64,000 bases of DNA from Chrysomallon squamiferum (taxonomy: Eukaryota > Mollusca > Gastropoda > Neomphalida > Peltospiridae). The stretch covers positions 30,171,059 to 30,235,058 of the forward strand of contig CM022672.1 of the NCBI GenBank assembly GCA_012295275.1. Direction: 5' to 3'. Below the pieces are notes generated by a model. It was not told where the DNA came from. It saw nothing but the letters and a program-made list of their open reading frames with translations, and searched no databases. The number at the start of each line of letters is the position of its first letter. Position 1 is the first letter of the stretch. The translations under genes and the position numbers were made by a program. Below, piece after piece: positions 13,281 through 25,415 of the stretch.

Positions 13281-13369
13281 AATTATTATTATTATTAAAA
13301 TTATTATTTTATATTTCAGAAGTTCGAGAATGTCTCTACAAAAAATATTCCTGCCTTCCAACAAAATAA
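4706..13369 (+). CDS. TTF1: TTF1-like RNA polymerase I transcription termination factor (Myb/SANT repeats), 10 coding exons
   Basis: Coding exons: 4706-5483, 5966-6042, 6754-6868, 8746-8824, 9194-9330, 10926-11104, 11587-11667, 12043-12111, 12722-12807, 13320-13369 (stop TAA 13367-13369), about 549 residues. The first exon encodes a hydrophilic, Lys/Arg-rich N-terminus with four similar basic blocks (for example SKRKKKKKSKT), likely nuclear/nucleolar localisation signals. The rest carries Myb/SANT-like modules: GFWTPEEDRILKKNY (residues about 265-280), RFTEEEKQELERLVDKYGPK (about 350-395), RFSDLETQQLREA to CQCKKHWF (about 398-453) and EFDIDWSEIAKEFG (about 490-505), then YWNKLKRQYVPDF. TTF1/Reb1 family proteins bind rDNA terminators and stop Pol I; DMTF1 is the main alternative. 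All junctions are in phase except 11104 to 11587, which is off by one nucleotide. The 5' UTR is spliced (acceptor at 4689-4690). Introns carry a 33-bp minisatellite and T-rich tracts. Confidence 0.82.
6870..7545 (+). repeat. T-rich low-complexity tract in TTF1-like intron 3
   Basis: The sequence right after the donor at 6869 becomes strongly T-rich, with several runs of 15-20 T and a poly-T run at about 7479-7521. Long open frames rich in Phe, Leu and Ser arise only from this composition and are not coding. Confidence 0.85.
8917..9173. repeat. (TG)n / (CA)n microsatellite block in TTF1-like intron 4
   Basis: A (TG)n tract at about 8917-8941 is followed by CA, CATA and CAGA-rich sequence up to just before the acceptor of the exon at 9194. 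Short Cys/Val or His/Thr open frames on both strands are repeat artefacts. Confidence 0.9.
9491..10290 (+). repeat. 33-bp minisatellite, about 24 copies, in TTF1-like intron 5
   Basis: Tandem copies of a 33-bp unit whose core reads CTAAAAAGTGTCATTGG followed by TATTTGTTTAT and a short variable linker (TGGCA, CAGCG, TGGTG). Variants alternate in blocks, for example TCATTGG versus TTGTTTG. Because 33 is a multiple of three, all frames repeat every 11 codons, giving spurious open frames on both strands (11-residue periods such as LKSVIGICLLA). Some units are truncated or fused (about 9660-9720, 10010, 10105-10120). No spacer sequences, so not a CRISPR array. Confidence 0.93.
10587..10630. repeat. 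(GT)n microsatellite
   Basis: Uninterrupted GT dinucleotides over about 44 bp in TTF1-like intron 5, followed from about 10720 by TTTA/ATTT-rich sequence that runs to the acceptor of the next exon at 10926. Confidence 0.92.
12112..12260 (+). repeat. Possible tRNA-derived SINE fragment ending in (GT)n
   Basis: Immediately after the donor of the exon ending at 12111 there is a B-box-like stretch (GAGTTCGTATCCC, about 12160-12172) preceded by TAGTGGTGAAGTG, which resembles an A box, then a (GT)n tract to about 12258. This is the form of a tRNA-derived SINE head, but only one copy is seen and the match is loose. Confidence 0.35.
13239..13280. repeat. (ATT)n microsatellite
   Basis: Pure ATT repeats just upstream of the acceptor of the last TTF1-like exon (13320). 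Other ATT tracts of similar kind occur at about 25358-25412, 26203-26277 and 27051-27102. Confidence 0.9.
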
Positions 13370-16300
13370 TTTTGTATGTATATATACATATAATATATAT
13401 AAATAAGTGCCATACTAAATGGATGGATGGAATCACAGATCACATGCAAGACTTATCTCAGAAGTGAGATTTGAATCTAAGACTTGGCATTATTTGCAAA
13501 TACTTTAAGTTCTGTCTTTGTCTGGAAGTATCATTTATGACAAGGGTTTTTCTCACTATTTCTGCCATATTGTGGAAGTGGTTTTGAAGATGACAGTTTG
13601 TCAGTTACTCAAACCTTTTCATTAAGATATTTTGACTGTTAAAAATGACAAAAGTGTATATAAAATATGATGAAGCAGTTAAGAAAGGCAAAGCTGTGCA
13701 TAATTAAATTCATCTTTATTAACTTGTATTATTCTAAAAAAGAAAAGAAAAAGCTAATTTTAATATTTCTTGATGAGAAGGAATGGATGTCATACATGTA
13801 TATGTAATATAATTTATGAACATCAATAACAGGTGTAGATTTCAGTTTGTTTCTATTTTTAATTATAGTTTATCATTGGATAATTTTTCTCTCTCTCTGT
13901 TTCCTTGATTTGTATAAAAACAGAAAGTAAAAGATAAAATTAAAGGATTACATTATTAATGAGAACAGTAGTTTTAGATTATTATATCCAAACAATGTAA
14001 ATTCTATACGTTATACTTTTTTTAAATTTTAATCTTAAATACACAAGTAAATAATAAAGCTTGAAGCTATCATTAATCATCAGTAGAAAGCAAACTGTAT
14101 AGAGAATGTTTTAATCATACTGTATTTATTAACATCATTTAAGGCATACTTAGCTTCAACAATATATAGAGACAAAATCTATGTTTGTCAATAATTATAT
14201 ACAAATACATCTTTTTTCTTTCTTTTTTATGCACTACTATAACTTTGACCTTTCGAAGTGCAAAATAAAGGTTTGTTTGAATTTTCAATAATCTGGACAT
14301 CTTTAAGTTTTGTTAATTAACATCAAAACTGCAATAAGATGAGTAAAAGTTTTGTTTGAATTTTCAGTTAATAGTGTATTATATTCAGTTATACATTAAT
14401 TTTAAGTTTGTTTGAGTAATTTTAATCTCCATCAAAATATCATAAATTTTTTTAAGGCAAGCCCGATTTTAAAATTTTATTATTATTTTCATCTTCTTCA
14501 ATTTTTTCCAAGCATATATGAAGTTGTTATATAAAATTTTGTAAGTCCAGCATCCTTTAAAATGTTATCTGATGAATTATAGTATTTAGTAAATTATTAC
14601 TGTTCAGTTAGATTTATACATCATTTTTGTTAGCATATGTGAATTGACAAATAAAACTTCACTTGATTTTTGCTTTAGGTAAAAAGAAATAACTACTAAG
14701 TCTTAATGTAACAGTTTTATCCAGCTAAGGTATACTTTTTGTAATGATGCTGAACATAGCCTCATTGTGTTTGGCATTCTAACCTTTGGCATTCTAACCT
14801 TCTAACCTTTAAAAAAAAAATATCATTGTCAATATGTGGACACCTTTTCCTTGATAAGCTTCCCTTTATAATGAACAGAATTCAACGTAAAAATTAGAAC
14901 AAGAGAAATGCATTATATAGAATAAAAAATACAAACACAGTATCATAAATGGTTGTTTATTATAACACTTAATTTAGGAAGAAACAAACATCATTGTATG
15001 ACTGTTTTTCTGATGAATATGTCGCCATTGTGGATATTAAAATAATAATATTGACAAATCCTGCTTGCCTGGTCTAATGTAATACAGACGTGCTGCAGTC
15101 ATAGAATGAATAAAAATAAAAACAATGATAATAATAAAATATAATTTGGAATTATCTGACATAAATTACTGTTAACATGGTTTTTTCTGTTTCTGTTTGT
15201 GAAGAGGTGCATCTTGTGAAATATGTAAAATCTGTGCATGTTCATGTGTGTACATGTGTGTAAAAGAAGATGATTTTGGTAGTGGTAAGAATTCATTTAA
15301 TTTTGAAATTGAAATAAGAAGTGTCATGTTGTTATAAAATACATATCTGAAAATATTTGTAGCTTTAATCTTGTTTTTGTGGTGTTTTGGGGATTTTTCG
15401 TTTTTCAGAATTTTTTTTTTTCTTTTTTACCTTATTGTGAAAATTATGCACAATATAATGATAAAAATTTTTTTTTAAATAAAAATATATTTATGTGTAA
15501 TTTAAATCCTTACCCTGAATAATTAGTCAGGAACTAAACACTGTACAATATATATAAAACCATGTTTGTAATGTAATAATGAGAAGAAAAACACACAAAT
15601 ACCAATTACATTCCATACATTTCCTCTTGCACCCTAGTTTTCAAAATACTGTGCTAATAATAGAAAGCTTAAGCCAATTAAATGCTTATTAAGAAGAAAA
15701 AAAAAAGTATGCTGTCTAACTTGATTATAAAGTAAAAATGTCGTTTTAGCAGAAATAAATTTGTTGTATCAGTTTGTCAAACTTTTGTTGCAGTGACTAA
15801 TTCCACTGCATGACAGTGGATAGACTCTGGTGCGAAAGAACAAATAAAATGTTTGTGTGCTGACTAAATTTGGCTGAAATAAAACTTTGACCTTTTACAA
15901 ACTGGTCTGATGAATTGTTGAACAGTCTACAGAGATGAAAAATCACATTTTCTCATCATAGGATAACAAAAACCTGTAAAGGGGAGAATGTGTTTTTCAA
16001 ATGTACCAAATCAAAAATAAATCATCTAGGTAAAGAAAAAAAGAAAACGAAGAAAGCAGCAAAGGTCACTGGGAAATTTAAATTACCATTTTGTCCCCAT
16101 CTAACATTTGTTTTTTTTTCTTCAACTACACTGACTGAAATGAAATAATAAAAAAAAAAAATTTAATAAATATAATCACTTAATCTTACTTCTCTACAAA
16201 TATAATTCAATAAAAATATTTTCTGTAACGTCATTAAAAACATGAAACAGTTAATTTGAACAATCACAACATATAAGAAGAAAATTGCAATGGGAAGATT

Positions 16301-17849
16301 AATAAATTGATTTTCTTTTTTTTCAAATCTGCTAATCACAAAATTCATGTGGCACCCAGTGCTTGAAAAAACCCACCTAAACATTAAAAACTTTATTATT
16401 ACAATAATTACAAGGTGTTCCTAGTAAAAAAAAAAAAATTGGTCAGTGTTTTTTTAAAACTTAGTCTGTTTATCAGTCAAATCTAGTGTTAAACAAATCC
16501 ATCACCATCGTAGCAGAAATCTGTCTCCTTCTTTTTCTTTCTTTCCTTCATTTCTCACCTCTCTTTGAGACAACCACAATTTTTTTTTTCCTGCAACTCT
16601 GGAATTTATTGTCAATAACCTAGAATAGTTAATATATTTAACAAAAACAAAAAATTAGTTATTATTCTTATATATTAACATGGACATTTCTACATAGCAT
16701 TTTTATTTAACTGTATTTGTAAAATTACATCTAATATTTTTATAATTTATTATAAGTGAGCTATATTATTCTGTTGTACAAATTTAGTTAAAAAAAAAAA
16801 AAATTATATTTTGTTTTTGTATAAATTTACACTGTTTGAACTATTGGTGTTCACAATCTTTAAGTGAACTCTAGGTCATACAGCTTTGATAAAGGCTAAA
16901 TATTTATAACCTATAACTGTTTATAATTACAATGCTCAGTTCACCATTCTTCCATCACGGCATATAATTTAACCTAGGGACCCCAACCTTAAGAAATATT
17001 TGAAATTTGTTAGCTGAAAAATAAAAAGTCAAGAAGCACTGGTTTATTTGAATGATGATAATATACTCCAACATGTGCATGCTTGTTTTATAGGCTGACT
17101 GAAATTCTAAAATGAAACAAAAATATATTAGGATAATTATTCCTTCTCCACTGAAAAAAGAAAAAAGACAAAAAGAATCATTGAAATTATAACTGATAAT
17201 GAAAATGTATGTTGAACCACGTCGGAACAAACTTTTATCTTAACTTATTTTTTTTATTTTTTTTTATGAGACTTTTGCAATGAAATTAAGAGATGAACAC
17301 TATAACAGTTATTCTGCTGATTACATCACTAAGAAAACTAGTTTTTTCCTACACTCAGGACATCTCTTACACAATCTTTGACTGACACACTGTACAGCAT
17401 CAAATCAGAAGTAGTCTAATGGGTGACCTGATAAAGAACAATCCTACCCAGTAAATAACAGTTTCAAACCAATAAACTACAATCCACTTCTCTTTTATTC
17501 GTGTTTTGTTGGTCTGATTTTTGAAGGGCTTAGAATTCGGTGGTCTAACTCCCAGGAACTCAATTTTTTGGTAACCAATATTAAAATTATTAATGTACAC
17601 ACATTTGTTTCAAAAGTAATAAAAAATTGTTCCCAGGTACAGTTAAATGTGGCTGACAAGGGTGGTACTGTTCTAGCACTGATAAATCTTGTAAATATCC
17701 ATCATATGATCCAAATTCAATTTTTGTGTCTACCAGTCTGTTTCTCTGCCTTTAATGTAATGTATTCAAAGGTATTCAAATATTCTACTTTAAAGCATAC
17801 ATTTATATATAACATAATTTGAAAATTAAAAATGTTATATTAGCATACC
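13370..17849. other. Convergent intergenic region with 3' UTRs of the TTF1-like and RING-bromodomain genes
   Basis: No convincing exon is seen on either strand in 4.5 kb. It lies between two convergent genes and must hold both 3' UTRs. Candidate + strand AATAAA signals occur near 14053 and 14262. The remainder is A/T-rich unique-looking sequence with short homopolymers. Short open frames here (for example 16955-17230 on the minus strand) lack any recognisable domain. Confidence 0.5.
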
Positions 17850-20800
17850 TTATAATGATTTATCTGGGAATGCTTCCTTTAACAGTTGTTCAAACAACTG
17901 ACTGCAGATTTCACCGGATTCATAAGCTTCGGAATCTGGCTGTAAATAATATCATACAAAAGTAGACTGCAAATGTATAGCTGCATGTATGTGTGTTTTC
18001 TTTGTGCAAGCTAATGTATGTATGCATGTATGTGCATAAGAATGGCTGTCCTATTTATATAAATTACATAAAAGTGTATGATATTTTTAAGAGGTAGTTC
18101 ACATATGTATAAACAAACATATACATAAAAACATACACTGAATATGGGTACATGTAGAAATGACAATATTTATATGTGTTTCTATCTGCACCTATACATG
18201 TTTTGTTTTTTTAATAACTATTTATAATGAAATAAGATATGATAAGTATCAATCTTACTGGATAGTAGGCTCTGCAGTTTTTAAAAACAAGTCTAAAATC
18301 ATCAACAAATTCTCTGAGTGTTTGGTAGATGCCCTGACGAAGTTTCTGAGCTATCAAGTTTAGCCACATTCCACGTTTGACCACTTTGTAGTAATCAGGT
18401 TTTTGCTCAGACAGAATCTCATTACAGAATTCATCACTTCGTTTGTGATTAAAAACTGTTGTAAAAATCTTGTAACATTTCTGAATTGTAAAAATAAAGA
18501 AAAGAGAAAATTTATCAAAGCACAAATATTTTAAATACCTATTTTAAATATTCATTCAAAAAAATATTTTCATATGTGTTTGAATACATATGGTAGTGTC
18601 CATGTAAACTGAAATGTATACATATCTATATAAATTATGTATAAGAGTGTCCCATTAAAATGTACACATACAATCTGCTAACAGTTACTGCACTGAAAGC
18701 GAAAATTAAGAATTAATGTGACCAACTACTTATGAAATACATCTCTGCATATTATCAACTGTATTTGATCCAAAATGGTCTACAGTGACTGTGTATTCTT
18801 AACAAATCAAAGACAGTATTCATTTTATTGGGACATGTCTGAGTGTGTTTGTTTGTGTGTATATATGTGTGTGCAAAACATACACAGATATGAAAACAAC
18901 AATACAGATGGGAAAGCAAGTGAAAATGCAGTAATTTTATACATATATTTTTTGTATCAAAACACTTGTCATGTAGGAAATTTTAAGTTTGAATGTTGTA
19001 AGAACACAAATCAAAAGGAAATATACCTGTGTATATTCACACACAGACATGCACACACACACACACACACAAGAAGAAGAAAAAGTTTTAAAAAATGCAG
19101 TGACTTTACATACATCTGTGTGTTGGAAGCCACGTCGTCTAGGTGGCCGAATTATTTCTTCGGATGAAGAACTGTATGGAGGTCTGGAAAACTGAGATTT
19201 CTTTCTCTTTCTAGAACTCGTCCTTCTCAAAGCTAATCTGTTCTTCATCACTGCACTTTTGTTTGTGGATTTTTTGGCACTGTCTTCAACAGACACATCA
19301 TCTTCTAGAAATAGCAGACAACTTAGTGGCCAAATGTTTATTAAAGCTATTAGTTTGTTCATGTTAATAAATTTGCTTGACAAAATAAATTCAGTAACAT
19401 AACTTAAAATCAAGTTGTATTATGAAATGTGATTCAGCATTATAATCAAGTTACTCTTAGAGTACTGTACAGTACTAATACTATGAAATGATTGATTATT
19501 TATTTTATACATCACTATTGTAAGTTATGGTTTACACTTGTGTTTTTGTCTGTCTTTAGTATCATGATACTGTATTAAAGAATGGAACACTTTGAATCTA
19601 GTTTCATTTAGCTGTATGGGTACCAGACCAATTATCTGGACTCCTTGGGGCCTGAAGCATTCTGGATTTCTGGATTTTCAGGTTTTGTGGTACCAAGGCA
19701 TCTAAATACGTAAATAATTATGCATAAACATTTTAAAATTAAAAACATAAAGAAAATTGACAATACACAACAAGTAAACAATGTGGCAAGTGAATTAACA
19801 CCAAGCAGCTTGAAAGAGTAGTTCCAGTCTGGTGTGGACAAATCCTGCAAGTACAAACTATGAAAATAGCATTGGAAAAAAACTTCCAGTTTTCTGGTCT
19901 TTCCAGATTTCAGGATGCCAGATAATTGGTCCTGTAACCATAGTATTTATTATACACAGTACATTATTGTACATTACATGACATGATATAGCATCTTATG
20001 AAAAGGTACCGGATATTACATTTATTAAGATTAACTACTTAATACGTATCCATACTTTTTCCATACAGATGGAGCTGTCCATCTGTTAAAAATAAATACA
20101 CATATTTAGTGTCTTACTACTAAATGCAAATGTTACCTATTTGACTTTTAATTATTTTCTTGCTTAATGATAGGTCTTCACCATAGCCACCAGGAGAATC
20201 CACAGACATCTGCCTTTTCCTCCCACTCACATCACCACCACTTTTCTGACTTCTGTTGGATGACGATTTACTATTTGTTTTTCCTCTTTCATTCTTCATT
20301 TTCTTCACTCGTGGCTCTTCTGACTGACCTGAACAAAACTGCAGAGTGTTGCCAATAGTGGAAATTTTCGGATGAGTGTTTGTTTTCCACTTCTTCGAAG
20401 TTCGAGGTTTTCTGGTCGTTGTTTTGTTTTGTTTCTGCATCAAGTTGATGTTCATGTTTGGAGACGTTATAATGTTAGCTGACAGAGCAGCTGTTGGCGT
20501 GGAGACAGTTTTCAGAGGAATGTGAGCACTGTCAGACTGACAGCTGTCTGGTGAACTTGTTGAAGCAATTCCAACTTCAATGTTGAGGGCAACGTCTGAT
20601 ACCATACCCATTACTTTGGCATCGTGTACATATCCATCACATTCAGCTGATTTCATTTCAGCAAGATTCTCTAACTGTGAAGTTTTGTCATCATACTGGA
20701 CACCTCTGACGTGGCACTCAGGTTCTGTGGATATGATACCTGCATAACTGACTGGCTGGCTGTTCATCCCACTTTCTTGAATAATTGGCCGAGCTTCATT

Positions 20801-23800
20801 TCTACACGTGAACATCTGTCTGAAAGATTCTCCACCTTTATCTTGATCAGCCTGACTTATGTCTGCAGTACTAACATAGCCATAGTTTTGATTGCTTGAC
20901 ATCATTTCAGTATTCGACTGGTCCTCAGCTAGATTTTCATTTCTTAAGTTAAGTCCTCTTGATCTCTGTCGCTCTTTTATGTAAGCCATGACCTTCTGGA
21001 ACTTTGCCATTGACTGCTGGTTAGTCATCTGAGTCATCTCTTCATGATCATGAGGCGTCAGGTTTGTAATGGTGCCTGGGTTTTCGGTTTTGTCTCTAAA
21101 AACAGATGGAGAGTTCATGGTGGCAGCCTGGTTTTGAAAGCAGGCTGACTTGTCTACACTGTTCTCTTGGTGTGTGTATAGCAGGTGGTTGTAGCCAAAC
21201 AACATCTTTGTGATGAGAATGACACCATGTCGGATTATTTTGTCAAAGAAGTTGATCAGACCCATACAGTTCTGGTTTATTTTTCCTTCATTTCTAGCTG
21301 TGACCTGATACGCTTTCACAAATGAAATCACTGAGGCAGCAGACATCATAATACCATAGAAAAGATCCTTTTCAGACTCACAAGAGATTAATGAGTCATT
21401 GAAAACCATCTGACTATTTCCTGAACTTCTTAGGTTTATGATTTCATGAAGTTCTGACAATTTCTGAAGCAAAACAGTCAGCTCAAGTTTGGAGTTTGGA
21501 CTAGAAACCAATTTTTCCAATTCTTTAAGAAGATATTCAGGATGCAGCCTACGATAGAAACACTGCATGTCATGATTTCTTGTTTGTTCATTCAAGTAAG
21601 AATGGAAATCGCAAGATGAAGAAGATTTTTGTGAATTTCGATTAGTGAACTCAGTCTTTTCAGCACTGTCATCTGCAACTGTATATCTCCATTTCTTCCA
21701 TCGCTGATCACAGTCCCTGCTTGCAGCATACTGTGATGGTATGCCATACTTATGAGATCTTTTTCCAGTGCTGTTACCATCAGCTGGCTGTTTAAATGAA
21801 CTTGGAATTCGGAGAACGTCAAGATTGTCAAAAGCTGGAGGACTACCAAAGTCACTCTCCGAGCTAGTGTAAGAATTGGATGCGCTGCATGAATTAGAGG
21901 CACTGGAGACATCTGAGAAGGTGGAAAACATTCTACTGTTAGTGTAATTTCTTGATGTCGTTCCCGTTTTTCCCATGTTAACAGAATTTGTCACTTTGTT
22001 ATACCTATTAGCACTAGTTGGAGAAGTCAACAGCACATTGGACTGTAAGTCTCTACCAGTTCCTAATTTCATCGGATCCTTGGCAACATATGTTTCAGCT
22101 GATGGTGAAAACATTTGTTTTTGACATTTTGATGTCATTCCTTTGCTTGCATAGTTTGAAGATGGAGCTGCCCACAGATCAGTGGCCCTTCCTCTTTTTA
22201 CTTCATTGTTGGACAAAACTGAATCATTATCATTTGATAAAGTATATGTGATTGTTCCATCAGTAGCCAATGCATTTCCCTGAGATTGTTGAAGGAAGAG
22301 ATGCTGCTCTGCACCTGATGAAGTTTTTAACTCATTGTTTACAGGAGGTTCTGGCTGACTGGTCAACACGGTTTCGTCAATACAGTCCAGGTTTTTGGCC
22401 ATCAGAATAACACATGGTTCATTCCCACTGATGAGAACACCATCATACTCTGACATCTGTTCAGAAGGCTCTGCGTTCTTTGTTTTCATTTCAGTGACAC
22501 TGGGACCATCCTGTTTTGGTGTCATCCTTCCTCTGCATAAAGAGTTAGGGTCAGTGTCGGGTCTGCTGTTCATGAAAACCTTTTGAGCATCAGCAATATT
22601 TGACAGGTTTGGAGGTTCAGTCACTGTGTTCATAGAATTAGTTTTATAGGCTGGTTCTGTTTCATCTGTTGAGGTAAGAGACATTCTTGTACAGAGAATG
22701 TCAATGCTGTCTGTGGTTTTACTGCTGTCCATGTTAGTCTGGTTTGACTGCACAAAAGTCCCCTCACAACATGTGGCCTGAGCTGCAGGAATGCAGTTTT
22801 CGTATCTTGTTACAGAATTTGCCATTGTGTAAATCTCTGATGAATTGTTTTCCAAACTTTCAGTAGGCATTGTCTGTTCCTGAGAAGATGTAGATTCTGA
22901 TGGAACAATTTTCACTTCAACTTTGTTGGAAAGCCAGTCAGTAGGCACCAAGAACAAATGTTCTATGTTGCTGCCATCTGGCATCACTTGTTTCTTCAAT
23001 ACTCCAAACTTTGACTCAGCAGCTTGGCTGTCACAGGAATTAGACTCGGAGTCTGAGCCACTTGTCTGTGGTAAAACGTGAACACATCTTGTATCTGGTT
23101 TCACCTCACCCTTGTGCTCAGTTTTGTGAGGCAGAGTGTAACTTTTCCTTTTACTTTTGGGTTTGTTGGTTGTGTCCTTTTTACCTTGTGGTTTCTGTGG
23201 TGGCTGAAGGAGTGTTTCTGACATAGAGGAGTCTAGATCATCTTGAATCGAAGCCACTGCAGAAAGTGTCTCAAGATTTTGGGTGTCAAATTTGAGAGAT
23301 CGAGAGAAAGCTCTGTATTTTGAAAATTTGGAAGAGGATCTGCCATGAAGGGATGGATAGTCCGACTGTTTGGAAATATGTCTTCCAGCAGATCTTGACT
23401 TCTCAAACTTCTTTTGTGGTCCACAAAACGAGTATCCTAAATTTTTCAGGTGTCTAGAACGCCCAGGGTGTGAGCTGGTTGGTGACTCAGGCAACAAACA
23501 CTTATGACAGTCAGACGAAGGGTGAAAAGAAGGCTGCAGCTTCTGCCCTTTAAACGAGGCAGTGTTACCTTTGATTGGAGAACACCCCAGAGTGTACAGC
23601 AACTGTTCCAAATGTTCTTCATCTTGCTGTGCCATAAATTTCAAGAACTCATCACCAAGCTCAATCTGAGGTGACTTTGATGTCACTGGTGGCTCCTCTG
23701 TTGGAATGCAACATGAAATATCTGATCGTGTCATCTGCATTTGTCTGGTTTGAGTTGGCAGCCTCTGTGATCTCGAGACAGTTGGTGAATAAGCGGCAGT

Positions 23801-25353
23801 ATTAATTTTGTTCAAAACAGATGGGTCAAATGGCTGGACATTCTGAGGTAGAGTTTGTTCTGTGTCCAACAGGGCTTTGTTAATCTGCTTTTGGAGAAAA
23901 GCAGACATTTCTAGTTTTAACGATCCAGCATCTTGAGTCTTGTCAATACTTGGGTCCTGTAAACAAATATACCAATATACATTTAAAATACATGTATAAA
24001 TATAATTTTAAAACAATACATAATTTTTTATTTTTTTTTCCTTACAAACCACAACAAAACCAGCAGCAGATAAATAAGCGTTTATAATTAATTATTAATA
24101 AAGCTCCAGATATCAAATCTCCTATGTAGAATGTAATCCTAACTGTTAACACTACTGTATTTAGAATACTATATTAAAAAAAGAAATAAAGAAATAAAGA
24201 AAAAAAAAAAAGAAGGACACTTACTAAGATAGGAGAAATTTTAACTTCAACGTGACAGATTTCACATGTGACTATTTCAGCATCATTAGTGGCTGAATTA
24301 CACCACTGAACTTCTATACACTGAAAATAAAAACAAAAATCACAGTTGAAAATCTTTTTTAAAGATTATAAGTGTGGATGGAATATGTAAAAACAGAGTC
24401 ACTTACAAAAAATAAATTAAAAATAACAAAATGTTATTAATATTGAATATTTAAAAAATTCAAAACAAAACAAACATTATTTATCATTTTAAACTCAGTT
24501 ACACTGAGATAGCAGGAAGCAGAATCAATCCTCCTAAGTGTCTTTATAGAGATATTTCTCATTCCAACCAAAGCATGTAACTGTTATACAAAATCAATGA
24601 TTATATGATGTCTTCATTATAGGAAAAAGCACCCAAAATTCTAAAATCTGTAAGAAACTACTCTATACCATATCCTCACATGTATCAACATTTTGTAATT
24701 AATATGAGATAATATTAAAATATATTGATCCATGGGCCTAAATTTATTTTTTGGTTATGGGGAAGAGTATCAAATTGCCCAACAATTTAAACAGGTCAGA
24801 ACAAAAGTCCCAATTTCAGTAAAAATAAATTCCCCTTTGTTTTGTCCTCCATGCTCATGAGCCATACAGCCAAGCATTGATTCAGTTTAATTTGTTTTAA
24901 TAAAATAATAAAATAATTAATAAATTACAGACCTTAGCACAGAGTGAGTGTCCACAGGAAAGTTTTGTAAACTGGACATGATCTTCAATATCAGAGCCAT
25001 AACTTTTGTTACAACCTGGACATGTATCTTTGAATTCGACTGTTTCATCTTTTGACAAAACATCCTAAAATAAAAATTAAACCACAAATGAAATAGTCAG
25101 CAATGAGATTTGGTTACTTTGAAAAATATAATGGTGACTGTATCTCTCTGTCCACAGAAAAACTATCTAACACGTTTTCTGTTGTAATATTTATTTTAAT
25201 ATCACAAATACAGTTTTTATCACTGAGGCTGTGACTAAATTTAGATTTAAAAAACATTACACAAGTGTCATTATTGAACAAGAAAGAAAGAAAACTAAAA
25301 TAATTTTAAAAAAAACATTTACTTTGTTTTTGATTTTATTTATTTATTTTTTA

Positions 25354-25415
<62 letters not shown>

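Noticed and set aside
17568-17822. 84-codon + strand open frame near the end of the RING-bromodomain gene
   Set aside because: It starts at a non-ATG codon, has no domain and lies in probable 3' UTR of the opposite gene.
18525-19113. Possible PHD-finger exon before the bromodomain
   Set aside because: The minus strand shows no spaced Cys/His pattern, and the flanking exons already join in phase 0 using the GTATGT donor after 19114.
20167-22586. Several 60-80 codon + strand open frames
   Set aside because: They are antisense shadows of the 3.8-kb exon of the RING-bromodomain gene.
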